A DNA stretch of 47,161 nt from JADJNW01 sp964517175 (GTDB lineage: Bacteria > Bacteroidota > Bacteroidia > Chitinophagales > Saprospiraceae), in the NCBI GenBank assembly GCA_964517175.1, contig CAZFBU010000009.1, positions 1-47,161 on the forward strand, written 5' to 3'. A program made the position numbers and the translations under genes. Shown here piece after piece: positions 7,535 to 17,104 of the stretch. A model generated the notes under the pieces. The model searched no databases, had not been told where the DNA came from, and saw nothing but the letters and a program-made list of their open reading frames with translations. Within the stretch, counting starts at the first letter, position 1. The number at the start of each line of letters is the position of its first letter.

Positions 7535-9979
7535 TTACTTCGCCTCCTTATCCTTGCCTTCCAGAGCCTGATTGATTCGCGCCAGCGCGTCATTCAGATG
7601 ATCTTTCGCTAGCTGATCTTTCTGCTTGCTCAGGTTATTGCGAATGTCCTGCTGTAACTTGACCAGCGTTGCCCGGGTCACCGCTTTGATGTCCGTCTGG
7701 TCGTATTTGCTATCGTCATTTTTCATCCATTCTGCCATTTTAGCGATGTATGCCCGCTGGAGGTTGCGCCGAAACGGATCAATCGCAGCGCCACCGGCAA
7801 TCTCACTGAAAATGCCTTTTCTCGTATCCGCATACACATCCGTAAGCGCGTAAGCAGCTTTGCCGTTCAACGCTTCATTTTCGATCATCCGCTTGAGGCG
7901 ATCGCCATTGAACAACGCATTGAGCGTGCTGGTTTGCATACTGCGGATGTTGTCCATGACGCCAGCCGACTGAACACGGGCGAGTATGTCCTTGTCCAGC
8001 ATCCACTCCGGCGTCTGAAACAATTGCTCATTCAAGAACTTTACCGCACGCTGCTGCTGCTCTTTCGGCACGTGTACATAAACCGCCCCGGGCTGATCGT
8101 ACGTTTTGTCGTATTCATAAACACCGCCTACATTGTTGACCACGTGCCCCATGTAGCGCCGGAATTGTCCGGCCACCTGCCCGTACAATTCGTTGAGGTC
8201 GGCGTAATCCTTACCCATATCTTCGGTCCAGGTGATGAGTTTCGGTACAATGCGCTTCAGATTCCGGATGCCCATTTCGCTGGCGATCATTGCATCGTGC
8301 CCCACGTCTTCGGTTTGAGCGCTGGGGTCCACCGTATTGCGCTGCTGCTGCCCATAGCGATAAACCGGATCGTCGGCGCGCTCTTTAATCCATTGGTGGA
8401 GCGTCGCTTTTTCGGCTTCGGTGTCCTTTCCGGGAATCAATTTATATCCATAAACGATAGACCAGGTATCGTACGGGCCAATTTTTGGAAACAAGCCAGC
8501 GCCTTTGTCTTCCGGCTGTGCCACGTAGTTGAACCGCGCATAATCCATAATGGAAGGCGCTACGCCCATGCGCTGCACGAAGCCCGGCGCCCGCAGCGAG
8601 TCCACGTGATAGGCAGGGCTCGAGCCCATGTTGTGCGGCAACCCCAGGGTGTGTCCCACCTCGTGCGCAGCGACGAAGCGAATGAGTTCGCCCATGAGTT
8701 CATCATCAAATTTCACCTTCTGAGCGTCGGGATTTACGGCTGCCGTTTGTATAAAAAACCAGTTGCGCAGCAGATTCATCACGTTGTGATACCACAAAAT
8801 ATCACTTTCCAAAATCTCGCCGGTACGCGGATCGTGCACATGCGGACCTTGCGCATTCTGGATTTCGGTCGTGATATAGCGAATTACTGAATAGCGTACA
8901 TCTTCGGGGCTCCAGTCCGGGTCTTCTTCTTTCGTTGGCGGGTCTTTGGCAATGATGGTATTTTTGAAACCCGCCGCTTCAAAAGCGACCTGCCAGTCTT
9001 CCACGCCCTGCTTGAGGTACTTGCGCCACTTCTCCGGCGTAGCCGGGTCGATGTAATAAATGATCGGTTCTTTCGGTTCCACCAGTTCGCCGCGCTGGTA
9101 AGCGCTCATATCCTTCGGATCGAGGCGCCAGCGGGTGATGTAGCGGCGCTTGGCAGCTTTTTGCTCATTGAGGCTGTAATTGTTTTGTGTCAGCGAAAAA
9201 TAACCGACCCGGTCGTCGTGCAGGCGTGGTTGCCAGGGTTCTTCCGGCAGCTTGATGAAAGACTGATTCATCTCTACGGAAAGCGCGCCGGTTACGGCAT
9301 TGTCCGGCAATTTGTCGCCATTGAAAGTAAGAATGTGGCGCACTTCCACATTTTGCGGAAAGCTTTTAACGTAGTTGACAAAACTGCGCGTTTTATCCAA
9401 GCCTTTGATGGAAAAATTCTTGCGCTGCGTATCATTCAATGGTCCGATCATGGTAACATCCGTTGTAAAAAGCGGCGTTACATCAATAACCGGAGCGCCC
9501 GTTTCCGGATGAGTGGTCTCGATTTTAAAAGACATGACAATCGGCTCGAAGTTGTTGTTCTTCACCGACTCATACACCGGGTCTGCCGGATCTGCAACAC
9601 TGGAGTAGGAAACCGAACGCAGCAGAACCTTATCGTCTTTTTGCTGCCAGCGCACGATTTGCTGCGGGCGCGTCTTCTGCCCGGCACCGCCAAAGCTCAG
9701 GTTTTTTACGAAACCCGACATCCGGCTGACTACCAGCAGTTCTTCGTCGAGCAGGTCGGTCGGTATCTCAAAATAGTAGTTGGCATCTATTTTGTGCACC
9801 GTAAATAACCCTTCATCCGTCACGGCATCTTCGGTGATGACATCCTCGTAGGATTTTCCTTTTTTCTTCTTACCGTTTTGTTCGGATTTTTCATCCGGGC
9901 TATCCTGCGCCATTGCCATCGGCGCGCTGATTGCAAAAACCAGCCCCAGGATGGCTAGTAAGCTAAATAGTTTTTTCAT
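7535..9979 (-). CDS. Secreted zinc metalloprotease (DUF5118/DUF5117/DUF4953 type), copy 1
   Basis: An 814-residue metzincin-like protease. The start is the ATG at 9979 (MKKLFSLLAIL... signal peptide ending AMAQ); the 22 codons upstream are not signal-like. After a charged linker come a DUF5118 segment (SYEDVITEDAVTDEGLFTVH), the beta-rich DUF5117 region, and a catalytic domain with HEVGHTLGLPH (His 439, Glu 440, His 443, His 449) and the Met-turn SIMDYARFNY. Extended HExxHxxGxxH plus Met-turn is the metzincin pattern. The substrate is unknown. It lies 97 bases downstream of a paralog of the same architecture, so the two are probably co-transcribed. The C-terminus is helical and rich in Lys/Gln. 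Confidence 0.9.
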   Translation of the reverse strand: MKKLFSLLAILGLVFAISAPMAMAQDSPDEKSEQNGKKKKGKSYEDVITEDAVTDEGLFTVHKIDANYYFEIPTDLLDEELLVVSRMSGFVKNLSFGGAGQKTRPQQIVRWQQKDDKVLLRSVSYSSVADPADPVYESVKNNNFEPIVMSFKIETTHPETGAPVIDVTPLFTTDVTMIGPLNDTQRKNFSIKGLDKTRSFVNYVKSFPQNVEVRHILTFNGDKLPDNAVTGALSVEMNQSFIKLPEEPWQPRLHDDRVGYFSLTQNNYSLNEQKAAKRRYITRWRLDPKDMSAYQRGELVEPKEPIIYYIDPATPEKWRKYLKQGVEDWQVAFEAAGFKNTIIAKDPPTKEEDPDWSPEDVRYSVIRYITTEIQNAQGPHVHDPRTGEILESDILWYHNVMNLLRNWFFIQTAAVNPDAQKVKFDDELMGELIRFVAAHEVGHTLGLPHNMGSSPAYHVDSLRAPGFVQRMGVAPSIMDYARFNYVAQPEDKGAGLFPKIGPYDTWSIVYGYKLIPGKDTEAEKATLHQWIKERADDPVYRYGQQQRNTVDPSAQTEDVGHDAMIASEMGIRNLKRIVPKLITWTEDMGKDYADLNELYGQVAGQFRRYMGHVVNNVGGVYEYDKTYDQPGAVYVHVPKEQQQRAVKFLNEQLFQTPEWMLDKDILARVQSAGVMDNIRSMQTSTLNALFNGDRLKRMIENEALNGKAAYALTDVYADTRKGIFSEIAGGAAIDPFRRNLQRAYIAKMAEWMKNDDSKYDQTDIKAVTRATLVKLQQDIRNNLSKQKDQLAKDHLNDALARINQALEGKDKEAK

Positions 9980-10076
9980 CTGAATTTTAAATTTTGTTAG
10001 TGAGTGCTTTGAAAATAAATAAAACAAAAACTTGCCGCATCGCAAGCTTTATCCGATTAGACAGTTAAACCTGCCA

Positions 10077-12539
10077 TTATTTTTTTACCTCCAGTATTTT
10101 ATCGATGCGCGCAATCGCATCCTGCAGATGATAGCGCGTCAGTTCATCCTGAATTTGCTTCTGGTTTTTGCGAATATCGTTCTTCAACGTCTGCAATTCC
10201 GCCCGCACGACAGGGTGCACATCCGACTGGCTCACCTTAAACTGCTGGCGCGGTGATGCAGCTGCTTCGCTCAGCAGGTACGCCATCCGTTCCAGATAGG
10301 CCCGCTGGAGGTTTCGGCGCGTAAGATCGGCAGCCTGCCCCTTGTACATTTCCGACCAAAGCCCTTTGCGCAGATCCTGCATCAATTCCAGCATGGTGTA
10401 GGTCTGATTACCTTCAAATCCCTGATTTTCAATCATTCGCTGCAAGCGACCGGTGCTAAGAATATTGTCCAAATGACGAACCTGCAATGCCCGGATGCGC
10501 TCCACCATGCCGGCGTGCTCAATCCGGCGGGAAATATCGGCGTTCATCAGCCAGGCTGGTTTTGAAAAAGCGTGATCGAGCAGCCACTGCACAGAGGCGC
10601 GTTGCTCGGCTCTGGACACCGGCGCATAAACCGTACCTGCCTGATCGGCGGTTTTCAGTGTTTGATTTACGCCGCCAATGTTGGTCACCACGTGCCCGAT
10701 ATAGCGATTCCAGACGCCCACCAGTTCACCGTACAATTCTTCCAGGTCTTCATAATTTTCGCCATCGGTTGTTGTCCAATCCAGCAGATTTTTTGCAACA
10801 ATTTTCAAATTTGACAAGCCATAGCTACTGGCTTTTACCGGATCATCACCGATATTTTCGGTTTGTGCATTTGGATCAATTCCGCCGGAACCGCTGCCAA
10901 ACATATACATCGGATCGCCTTCTTTCTCCTTGATCCAGCTTTTTAGCGTCGCCGTTTCGTCTTCCGGTTTGTCCACATTTGGCAACCAGCGGTAGCCCCA
11001 GTTGATCGAGTACAGGTCGTACGGTCCGAGCTGTCGCACAAAGCGAATGTTCTGGTCGTCGGGTTGCGCCACGTAGTTGTAGCGGGCGTAGTCCATGATG
11101 GTCGTGGCAATGCCATATTTTTGCGTAAAATCACCGGAACGCAGTGAATCCACGGGATAAGCGGAGCTTGCCTTCATGTTGTGCGGCAAGCCCAGGGCGT
11201 GCCCGATTTCGTGCGAGATCACGCGGCGCATCATTTCACCGATTTCCTCTTCCGGCGTATCGAGCGTGCGGGCGGAAGGGTTCGCCGCGCCGGTTTCCAG
11301 GAGGTAGCGATTGCGGTACGAACGCAGGTGATTGTGATACCAAATGATGTCGCTTTCGATAATTTCGCCGGAGCGCGGGTCGGCAACGCGCGGTCCTACC
11401 GCATTGCGCGTAGTGGTTGCAACGTAACGCACCGTGGAATAGCGCGCATCCTCCGGGCTGAATTCGGGGTCTTCCTCAGGCGTTGGCGGGTCTTTCGCGA
11501 TGATCGCATTTTTGAAACCAGCCGCTTCGAATGCCGCCTGCCAGTCTTCGACGCCTTGCCGGAAATACGGACGCCAGTGCTCCGGCGTAGCCGGGTCGAG
11601 GTAATAAACGATGGGCTTCACCGGCTCCACCAATTCGCCGCGCAGATACGCTTCGGGGTCTTTGGGTTCCAGTCGCCAGCGTTGGATGTACGTTTTCAGG
11701 TCCGACTTGAGGGCTTCCGAGCCGTAGTCGTATTGCCGAACGGTAAACCACCCTACCCGCTCGTCGTACAACCGAGGCGTCATCGGGTTTTCCGGCAGTT
11801 TTATCATCGATTGATTCATCTGAATCGTGATCGTATTCATTTTGCTGTTGGCGGGCGGCTCGGCAGCATTGAACGTTTGGGTGTGTACCACTTCGATATT
11901 GATCGGATAGCTGCGCACGGTGTCGATGAACGAACGCGCCGCATCCAGGTTTCGCACCTTGTACTGCGTGCGCAGGCGACTGTCCAAACCGCTGAATACC
12001 GGCACATCTTTCGTGAATAAACTCGACACTTCGATAACCACCGCTGTGGAATCCTCATTCATGGTTTCGATCTTAAATGCCTGAATGATTGGCTCGAAAT
12101 TATTGTATTGCACCGACCTGGAAATCGGGAGTGATTCATCGGCAACACTATTGTAGGAAATGCCGCGCAGCAGAATACGGCTGCCTTTGCGCTGCCACTG
12201 CACGATCTGCTCGTTGGTCTTGGAGCCGGCGTTGATGTACGGACTCAAATCCTCGGAACGACCGGAAATACGACTAATCCAGAGCAGATCGACGTTCAGC
12301 AGGTCATTTGGAATTTCGTAATAGACCTTCTCGCCGATCAGGTGCACCCTGAACAAACCGTCGTCAGTCCTGGCTTCGTCGGTGATGATGTCACGGTAAG
12401 ATTTGCCTTTTTTCTTCGAATCGGACTTTTGATCGCTGTCGCTTTGCTCGCTTTTTTCTTCGTCTTGCGCCAGTATTTGCAATGGTGCAACAAACAGCAA
12501 AGCCCCCAGCAGGAACAATAGGGTGAGGTATTTTTTCAT
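10077..12539 (-). CDS. Secreted zinc metalloprotease (DUF5118/DUF5117/DUF4953 type), copy 2
   Basis: An 820-residue paralog of the next gene downstream, with the same plan: signal peptide ending ILAQ, an acidic/basic low-complexity linker (DEEKSEQSDSDQ), SYRDIITDEARTDDGLFRVH, DUF5117, then HEIGHALGLPH (His 443, Glu 444, His 447, His 453) and the Met-turn TIMDYARYNY. The shared block around DWQ.AFEAAGFKN.IIAKDPPT is almost unchanged between copies, while signal peptides, linkers and C-termini differ, which suggests an old tandem duplication. All catalytic ligands are present in both, so both should be active. It is first in the probable two-gene unit; the TIGR01777 gene lies 85 bases upstream in the same direction. 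Confidence 0.9.
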   Translation of the reverse strand: MKKYLTLLFLLGALLFVAPLQILAQDEEKSEQSDSDQKSDSKKKGKSYRDIITDEARTDDGLFRVHLIGEKVYYEIPNDLLNVDLLWISRISGRSEDLSPYINAGSKTNEQIVQWQRKGSRILLRGISYNSVADESLPISRSVQYNNFEPIIQAFKIETMNEDSTAVVIEVSSLFTKDVPVFSGLDSRLRTQYKVRNLDAARSFIDTVRSYPINIEVVHTQTFNAAEPPANSKMNTITIQMNQSMIKLPENPMTPRLYDERVGWFTVRQYDYGSEALKSDLKTYIQRWRLEPKDPEAYLRGELVEPVKPIVYYLDPATPEHWRPYFRQGVEDWQAAFEAAGFKNAIIAKDPPTPEEDPEFSPEDARYSTVRYVATTTRNAVGPRVADPRSGEIIESDIIWYHNHLRSYRNRYLLETGAANPSARTLDTPEEEIGEMMRRVISHEIGHALGLPHNMKASSAYPVDSLRSGDFTQKYGIATTIMDYARYNYVAQPDDQNIRFVRQLGPYDLYSINWGYRWLPNVDKPEDETATLKSWIKEKEGDPMYMFGSGSGGIDPNAQTENIGDDPVKASSYGLSNLKIVAKNLLDWTTTDGENYEDLEELYGELVGVWNRYIGHVVTNIGGVNQTLKTADQAGTVYAPVSRAEQRASVQWLLDHAFSKPAWLMNADISRRIEHAGMVERIRALQVRHLDNILSTGRLQRMIENQGFEGNQTYTMLELMQDLRKGLWSEMYKGQAADLTRRNLQRAYLERMAYLLSEAAASPRQQFKVSQSDVHPVVRAELQTLKNDIRKNQKQIQDELTRYHLQDAIARIDKILEVKK

Positions 12540-12624
12540 CGTATGCTACTTTTAGGTTAATTAACGAGCACAAAATAAAAAAATACAGAGAAATGTTTAA
12601 AGCAAACCTTATTTGGTCAATAGA

Positions 12625-13539
12625 TCACACTTTTCTTTCCAGAATATCTTCCAGCGCTGGCTTCAATTCCGGGAACTGAAACACAAAACCGGCATCCAGG
12701 ATTTTTTGCGCGGATACCTTAGTGCTACCCAGCACGGTATCAGCCATCTCGCCCATGCCCAGGCGCAGCGCGAACGCCGGCGCGGGCAATGTAAGGACGG
12801 ATTTGCCGTAGGCATCCACCAGGGTTTCCGTGAACGCTTTATTCCGAACGGGATTCGGCGCAACGGCATTGTAAAATCCTTCCAGGCTTTCATTTTCTAA
12901 AGCGTATAAAAACATCTGGCAAACATCGTCGATGTGCACCCAGGGAAACCACTGGCTGCCATCGCCAAAGTAAGCCGCCGACCGCAACTTGAGCGGGATG
13001 AGCATTTTCTCCAGCGCGCCGCCTTTGGTCGAAAGCACCACGCCAATGCGCAAGGCCACGGTGCGCGTACGCGTTGCGGCAACCTCTTTGATCGCCTGCT
13101 CCCAGGCTTTGCAGCTTTCGGCCAGGAAACCGGATTTGCCGGGTTCGGAATCTTCGGTTAGCAACTCTTCGCCCCGGTCGCCGTAAATGCCAATGGCCGC
13201 GCTGGAAAGATAGGCTTTAGGCTCTTTACGCAATTTCCGGAAGGTATCGAGCAAAAGGCGCGTACTTTGGGTGCGACTTTCGATGATGACCTGCTTGCGG
13301 GCATCCGTCCAGGGCTTATCAGCGATACCTGCACCGGCGAGGTTGATCACGTAATCGGCGCGTTCTACCGCAGCCTCGTCGATGGTGCCATTGCGCACAT
13401 CCCAGGCGTATGCGGGAAAGCGCGCGTCGGGGTCGGCCGTGCGACTCAGGTGTTCTACAGTGTAGCCATGTTCTTCGAGGATTTCGCTGAGTCGGGTGCC
13501 AATGAGACCGGAGCCTCCGCCAATAAGGACTGTTGCCAT
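12625..13539 (-). CDS. TIGR01777-family NAD(P)-dependent epimerase/oxidoreductase
   Basis: A 304-residue extended SDR protein (YfcH/SDR39U1-like). Seen: the N-terminal dinucleotide-binding loop GGGSGLIG at residues 7-14, the INLAGAGIADKPWT segment typical of TIGR01777 (it takes the place of the more common NLAG...RRW motif), SSAAIGIYGDRG with the Tyr of the active site region, and the C-terminal DUF1731-like helix pair (VLGSTKVSAQKILDAGF). The cytoplasmic substrate is unknown for the family. It may head the minus-strand unit with the two metalloproteases, but no functional link is obvious. The promoter must lie in the 229-base divergent region shared with the ABC binding protein gene. Confidence 0.9.
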   Translation of the reverse strand: MATVLIGGGSGLIGTRLSEILEEHGYTVEHLSRTADPDARFPAYAWDVRNGTIDEAAVERADYVINLAGAGIADKPWTDARKQVIIESRTQSTRLLLDTFRKLRKEPKAYLSSAAIGIYGDRGEELLTEDSEPGKSGFLAESCKAWEQAIKEVAATRTRTVALRIGVVLSTKGGALEKMLIPLKLRSAAYFGDGSQWFPWVHIDDVCQMFLYALENESLEGFYNAVAPNPVRNKAFTETLVDAYGKSVLTLPAPAFALRLGMGEMADTVLGSTKVSAQKILDAGFVFQFPELKPALEDILERKV

Positions 13540-13723
13540 GAAAAGCAGGTTTTTGATGATTGTTTTTGACTCTCAAATTGTAAACAAAACAGCGCTTCTT
13601 AGGTTCAGCGCGATATTTCATCGGATTTTTTTTCCAGCCTTCGCAAAATCGCTTAATTTAGGGCGTGTAAAGCATCGGGAAAGATTGTAAGATACCGGAA
13701 TATGAAACTGCCTGAAGTTCTGT

Positions 13724-13731
13724 TATCTTTG
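13724..13731 (+). promoter_or_regulatory. Bacteroidota -7 element for the ABC binding-protein gene
   Basis: TATCTTTG matches TAnnTTTG exactly, 37 bases before the ATG at 13769. No clear TTTG/TTG -33 box lies 17-23 bases upstream, so only half of the promoter is convincing. Confidence 0.5.
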
Positions 13732-13768
13732 TTTTTCCTTATTTCAAAATTCAAAACCAAAACCGCCC

Positions 13769-15556
13769 ATGAATCATTTTCGATCTATTATCGGCTTATT
13801 GTTACTCGTACTGCTCACCGTTACTGCCTGTAAAACCGACCCGCAACCAGGCTCGGATGTAGATTTCAAACGCACGGGCAATGAAGTGGCAATCCGCCTG
13901 CGCGCAGAAGCGCAAACGCTCAACCCGTTGACCATGACCGACAATTACTCCCGCCAGGTAGCGGATCAGATATTTTTGCCGCTCATTACCGTCGATCCCG
14001 AAACCTTCGACTATCTGCCGGTATTGGCGAAAGCCCGCCCGACGGTGGCGGACATCACCGAAGGCCCGCTCGCCGGCGGCTCGTCCTATACTTTTGAAAT
14101 TCGCGAAGAAGCCGTTTGGGACAATGGCACGCCGGTAACCGCCGAGGATTACATTTTCACGCTGAAAGCAGCGCTCAATCCGCTGGTGAACGCCCAGAAT
14201 ATCCGACCCTACATAGCTTTTATCAAAGACGTTCAGGTTGATCCGGCGAACCCGAAGAAGTTTACCGTTTCTACCGGACAAAAATACATTCTCAACGAGG
14301 AAGCCATTTCTAATAGCTTTGGTTTGATCCCCGCTTATGTTTACGACCCCAATGGATTGATGAGCACTATTCCGCTGGCAGACCTGCTCGATCAGGAAAA
14401 GGCGGGCCAAATGGCGCAAAACAACGACAACCTGAAGCAATTTGCGGAAGCTTTCCAGAGTGAAAAATTTGCCCGCGAGAAAGGCTATGTCGTTGGTTGT
14501 GGCCCTTACCAATTTGAAGGCTGGGAAACCGGGCAACGCATCGTTTTGACCAAAAAAGAAAACTGGTGGGGCGATGCGTTGGCGGAGAATAATCGAGGAT
14601 TGGAAGCGCATCCGGAGCGCCTGGTGTATCTGCCGATCGCTGATGTATCGGCGGTAGCGATGGTAAAATCCGAGGAAATTGACGTCGTGGAAACCCTCCC
14701 GCCGTCTGATTTTCTGGAAATGCGCGATGCAACTTACACGCAAGAACGATACAATTTCTTCTCGCCTACCCTTTCGCAATATGCCGCCATTTATATGAAT
14801 AATCGCAATCCAAAGCTGGCAGATAAACGCGTACGCCGCGCGATTGCCCACGCGATTAATGTGAACGAAATCATCGAAACAGTGTATGACGGACTGGCGA
14901 AACCGGCTGTCGTTCCGGTACTCCCCGAAGCGCCATATTTTAACAAAGACCTCAAACCGATTGGTTTTAGCATCGAACAAGCCAGGTCGCTGCTCAAGGA
15001 AGCCGGCTGGTCGGACAGCAATGGTAATGGCACGGTGGACAAGGAAATTGGCGGCGAAGTGGTAGAACTGGAATTGGAGTGTTTCATTTCACCAGAAAGC
15101 GCTACCGGTCAGAATTTGTTGCTACTGGCTCAGGGCAGCTTACAGCAGGTTGGTGTGAAGCTCAACATCACGCAGCGCGACTTCCGCGTGTATATGGGCG
15201 AAGTCAGATCCGGCAATTACGAAATGGCTTCCGGCGGCAGAACGATTTCGCCGACGCTGTGGGAACCTGCACAAGACTGGTCATCGGAAGCCATCGCTGG
15301 CGGCAGCAATTACGCCGGCTTCCAGAACGAACAGGCGGATCAACTCATCAGCGAAATCCAGGTGACACTGGACGAAAGCAAACGCAACGAACTGTACAAG
15401 CAATTACAAGCGATCATTTACGAGGAGCAACCATACATTTTTCTGTTCCATCCATTGGGTAAGATTGTCATGCACAAGCGATTCGAAGCACAGGCTTCGC
15501 CGGTGACTCCGGGCTTTTTCCCGCAGTTGTTTAAGTTGAATGATAATTTGCAATAA
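13769..15556 (+). CDS. Peptide-type ABC transporter substrate-binding lipoprotein
   Basis: A 595-residue solute-binding protein of family 5 (OppA/DppA type). The signal peptide ends in a lipobox, LTVTAC, with the acylated Cys at residue 21. Typical features: N-terminal LRAEAQTLNPLT, EEAVWDNGTPVTAEDYIFTLK, and RRAIAHAINVNEII before the C-terminal lobe; length is normal. It should capture oligopeptides or similar solutes in the periplasm and pass them to the permease encoded 62 bases downstream. No second permease or ATPase gene follows, so the rest of the transporter must be elsewhere. Confidence 0.9.
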   Translation: MNHFRSIIGLLLLVLLTVTACKTDPQPGSDVDFKRTGNEVAIRLRAEAQTLNPLTMTDNYSRQVADQIFLPLITVDPETFDYLPVLAKARPTVADITEGPLAGGSSYTFEIREEAVWDNGTPVTAEDYIFTLKAALNPLVNAQNIRPYIAFIKDVQVDPANPKKFTVSTGQKYILNEEAISNSFGLIPAYVYDPNGLMSTIPLADLLDQEKAGQMAQNNDNLKQFAEAFQSEKFAREKGYVVGCGPYQFEGWETGQRIVLTKKENWWGDALAENNRGLEAHPERLVYLPIADVSAVAMVKSEEIDVVETLPPSDFLEMRDATYTQERYNFFSPTLSQYAAIYMNNRNPKLADKRVRRAIAHAINVNEIIETVYDGLAKPAVVPVLPEAPYFNKDLKPIGFSIEQARSLLKEAGWSDSNGNGTVDKEIGGEVVELELECFISPESATGQNLLLLAQGSLQQVGVKLNITQRDFRVYMGEVRSGNYEMASGGRTISPTLWEPAQDWSSEAIAGGSNYAGFQNEQADQLISEIQVTLDESKRNELYKQLQAIIYEEQPYIFLFHPLGKIVMHKRFEAQASPVTPGFFPQLFKLNDNLQ

Positions 15557-15618
15557 TATTATAAAAAATGAATGTTGTGTGCTCATTCGGCTCACAGCAC
15601 TTTCATTAACGTAATCCC

Positions 15619-17028
15619 ATGCTGCGCTACCTGATCAAACGGATTTTGTTGTTCATTCCGACACTGCTCCTCATTTCGCTGCTGGCGTTTGGGTTGAGCA
15701 AACTCGCCCCGGGCGATCCCATCGGCGAGCGGGAAGATCCGCGACTTTCGCTGGGCGATCAGGAGCGCATCTACCGGGAAACGGCGCGCCTGTGGGGATT
15801 GGACAAACCCGTTTTTTACTTCGGCATTGCATCTGCAGCATATCCGGATACGCTGTATCGGTTCGTTTTGAAACAACAACGCGAAACCCTGACCAAACTG
15901 ATCGGACAGTATGGCAACTGGGCGGAAATTGCGGCTTATCGCCAACAACTGGAGCAGACGGACGCCCGCTGGAGTAACCCGCCGCCCGCTATTCAAAGCA
16001 ACAGGCTCGGCATGCTCCGGGGCAATTTGCGCTCGCTCTACCTCCAGCACCGGGACAATCGCATCACCAGCATTTTGGATACTTTAAGTAGTATCGCTCA
16101 GCACGATAGCGTACTTGTAAGTTTCGCCAGCCCGAACATTTCAGCATTGCGCGCCAGCTACGAAAACATAAAAGCCAACGCCACGCCCAAGCGGCTACTC
16201 GTGCCCGATTTCAAATGGTATGGCTTTGATAATCAGTATCATCATTGGTTTACGGATTTTTTACGCGGCGATTTTGGCGTGGCTTATACCGACGGTCGGC
16301 CGGTTGCTTCTAAGTTGTTCGATGCCCTTTCCTGGACGCTGGTTGTGAATGGCATCGCCATTTTTATCGCCTATCTGCTGGCGGTGCCGCTGGGCGTTTT
16401 TTCGGCGGTGCGCAAGGATACCCGTTGGGATCGCTTTATTTCGGTGAGCTTATTCTTGCTGTATTCCCTGCCGACCTTCTGGATCGCGACCATGCTGATC
16501 GTGTTTTTCACCACGCCGGAGTACGGCATGGATTGGTTTCCATCGATTGGGGTGGGCAGTGCAGCGGTGGGCGCTTCCTTCGCGGAAAAATTCGCAACCG
16601 CAGCGGTGCACCTCATCCTGCCTATTTTCTGCATGACTTACGGTGCGCTGGCGTTCATCTCCCGACAGATGCGCGGCGGTATGCTGGATGTGTTGCAGCA
16701 GGATTACATCCGCACGGCGCGCGCCAAGGGTTTACCGGAGAGCAAGATCACCTGGAAGCACGCTTTTCGCAATGCACTGTTTCCGATCATCACGCTGTTC
16801 GCCTCGGTATTTCCGCTGGCGCTTTCCGGCTCGGTGGTTATTGAAGTGATTTTCAACATTCCCGGCATGGGCAAACTCACCATTGATTCCATCAATAATC
16901 GCGATTATCCGGTGGTGTATGCCATTTTGATGCTCTCGGCAGTAGTTACAATCATTGGTATTCTGGTAGCGGACATTTTATACGCCTGGCTCGATCCGCG
17001 CGTAACGTATGACAATCGAAAGCGATGA
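15619..17028 (+). CDS. OppB/DppB-like ABC permease with a large periplasmic insertion
   Basis: A 469-residue inner-membrane permease. TM1 (residues about 5-27, LIKRILLFIPTLLLISLLAF) is followed by LSKLAPGDPI and, near residue 60, GLDKPV; the family normally continues soon with the W....LxGDxGxS motif, but here FLRGDFGVAYTDGRPV comes only near residue 215. The 150-residue stretch between is helical and charged. After it come five more TM helices and the ATPase-contacting EAA loop (RTARAKGLPESKITWKHAFRNAL). The typical length is 305-340, so the extra mass is a real insertion. It is paired with the binding lipoprotein upstream. Confidence 0.88.
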   Translation: MLRYLIKRILLFIPTLLLISLLAFGLSKLAPGDPIGEREDPRLSLGDQERIYRETARLWGLDKPVFYFGIASAAYPDTLYRFVLKQQRETLTKLIGQYGNWAEIAAYRQQLEQTDARWSNPPPAIQSNRLGMLRGNLRSLYLQHRDNRITSILDTLSSIAQHDSVLVSFASPNISALRASYENIKANATPKRLLVPDFKWYGFDNQYHHWFTDFLRGDFGVAYTDGRPVASKLFDALSWTLVVNGIAIFIAYLLAVPLGVFSAVRKDTRWDRFISVSLFLLYSLPTFWIATMLIVFFTTPEYGMDWFPSIGVGSAAVGASFAEKFATAAVHLILPIFCMTYGALAFISRQMRGGMLDVLQQDYIRTARAKGLPESKITWKHAFRNALFPIITLFASVFPLALSGSVVIEVIFNIPGMGKLTIDSINNRDYPVVYAILMLSAVVTIIGILVADILYAWLDPRVTYDNRKR

Positions 17029-17104
17029 GAACCAAATAAATTGACCGTTGTTACATTGTTGATATTCCGACAAAAAAGATGGCATTGAACGAAGAAGTTG
17101 GGGC

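Noticed and set aside
7934..8890. Plus-strand ORF of 318 codons inside the first metalloprotease
   Set aside because: Antisense shadow of a gene with an intact HExxHxxGxxH site.
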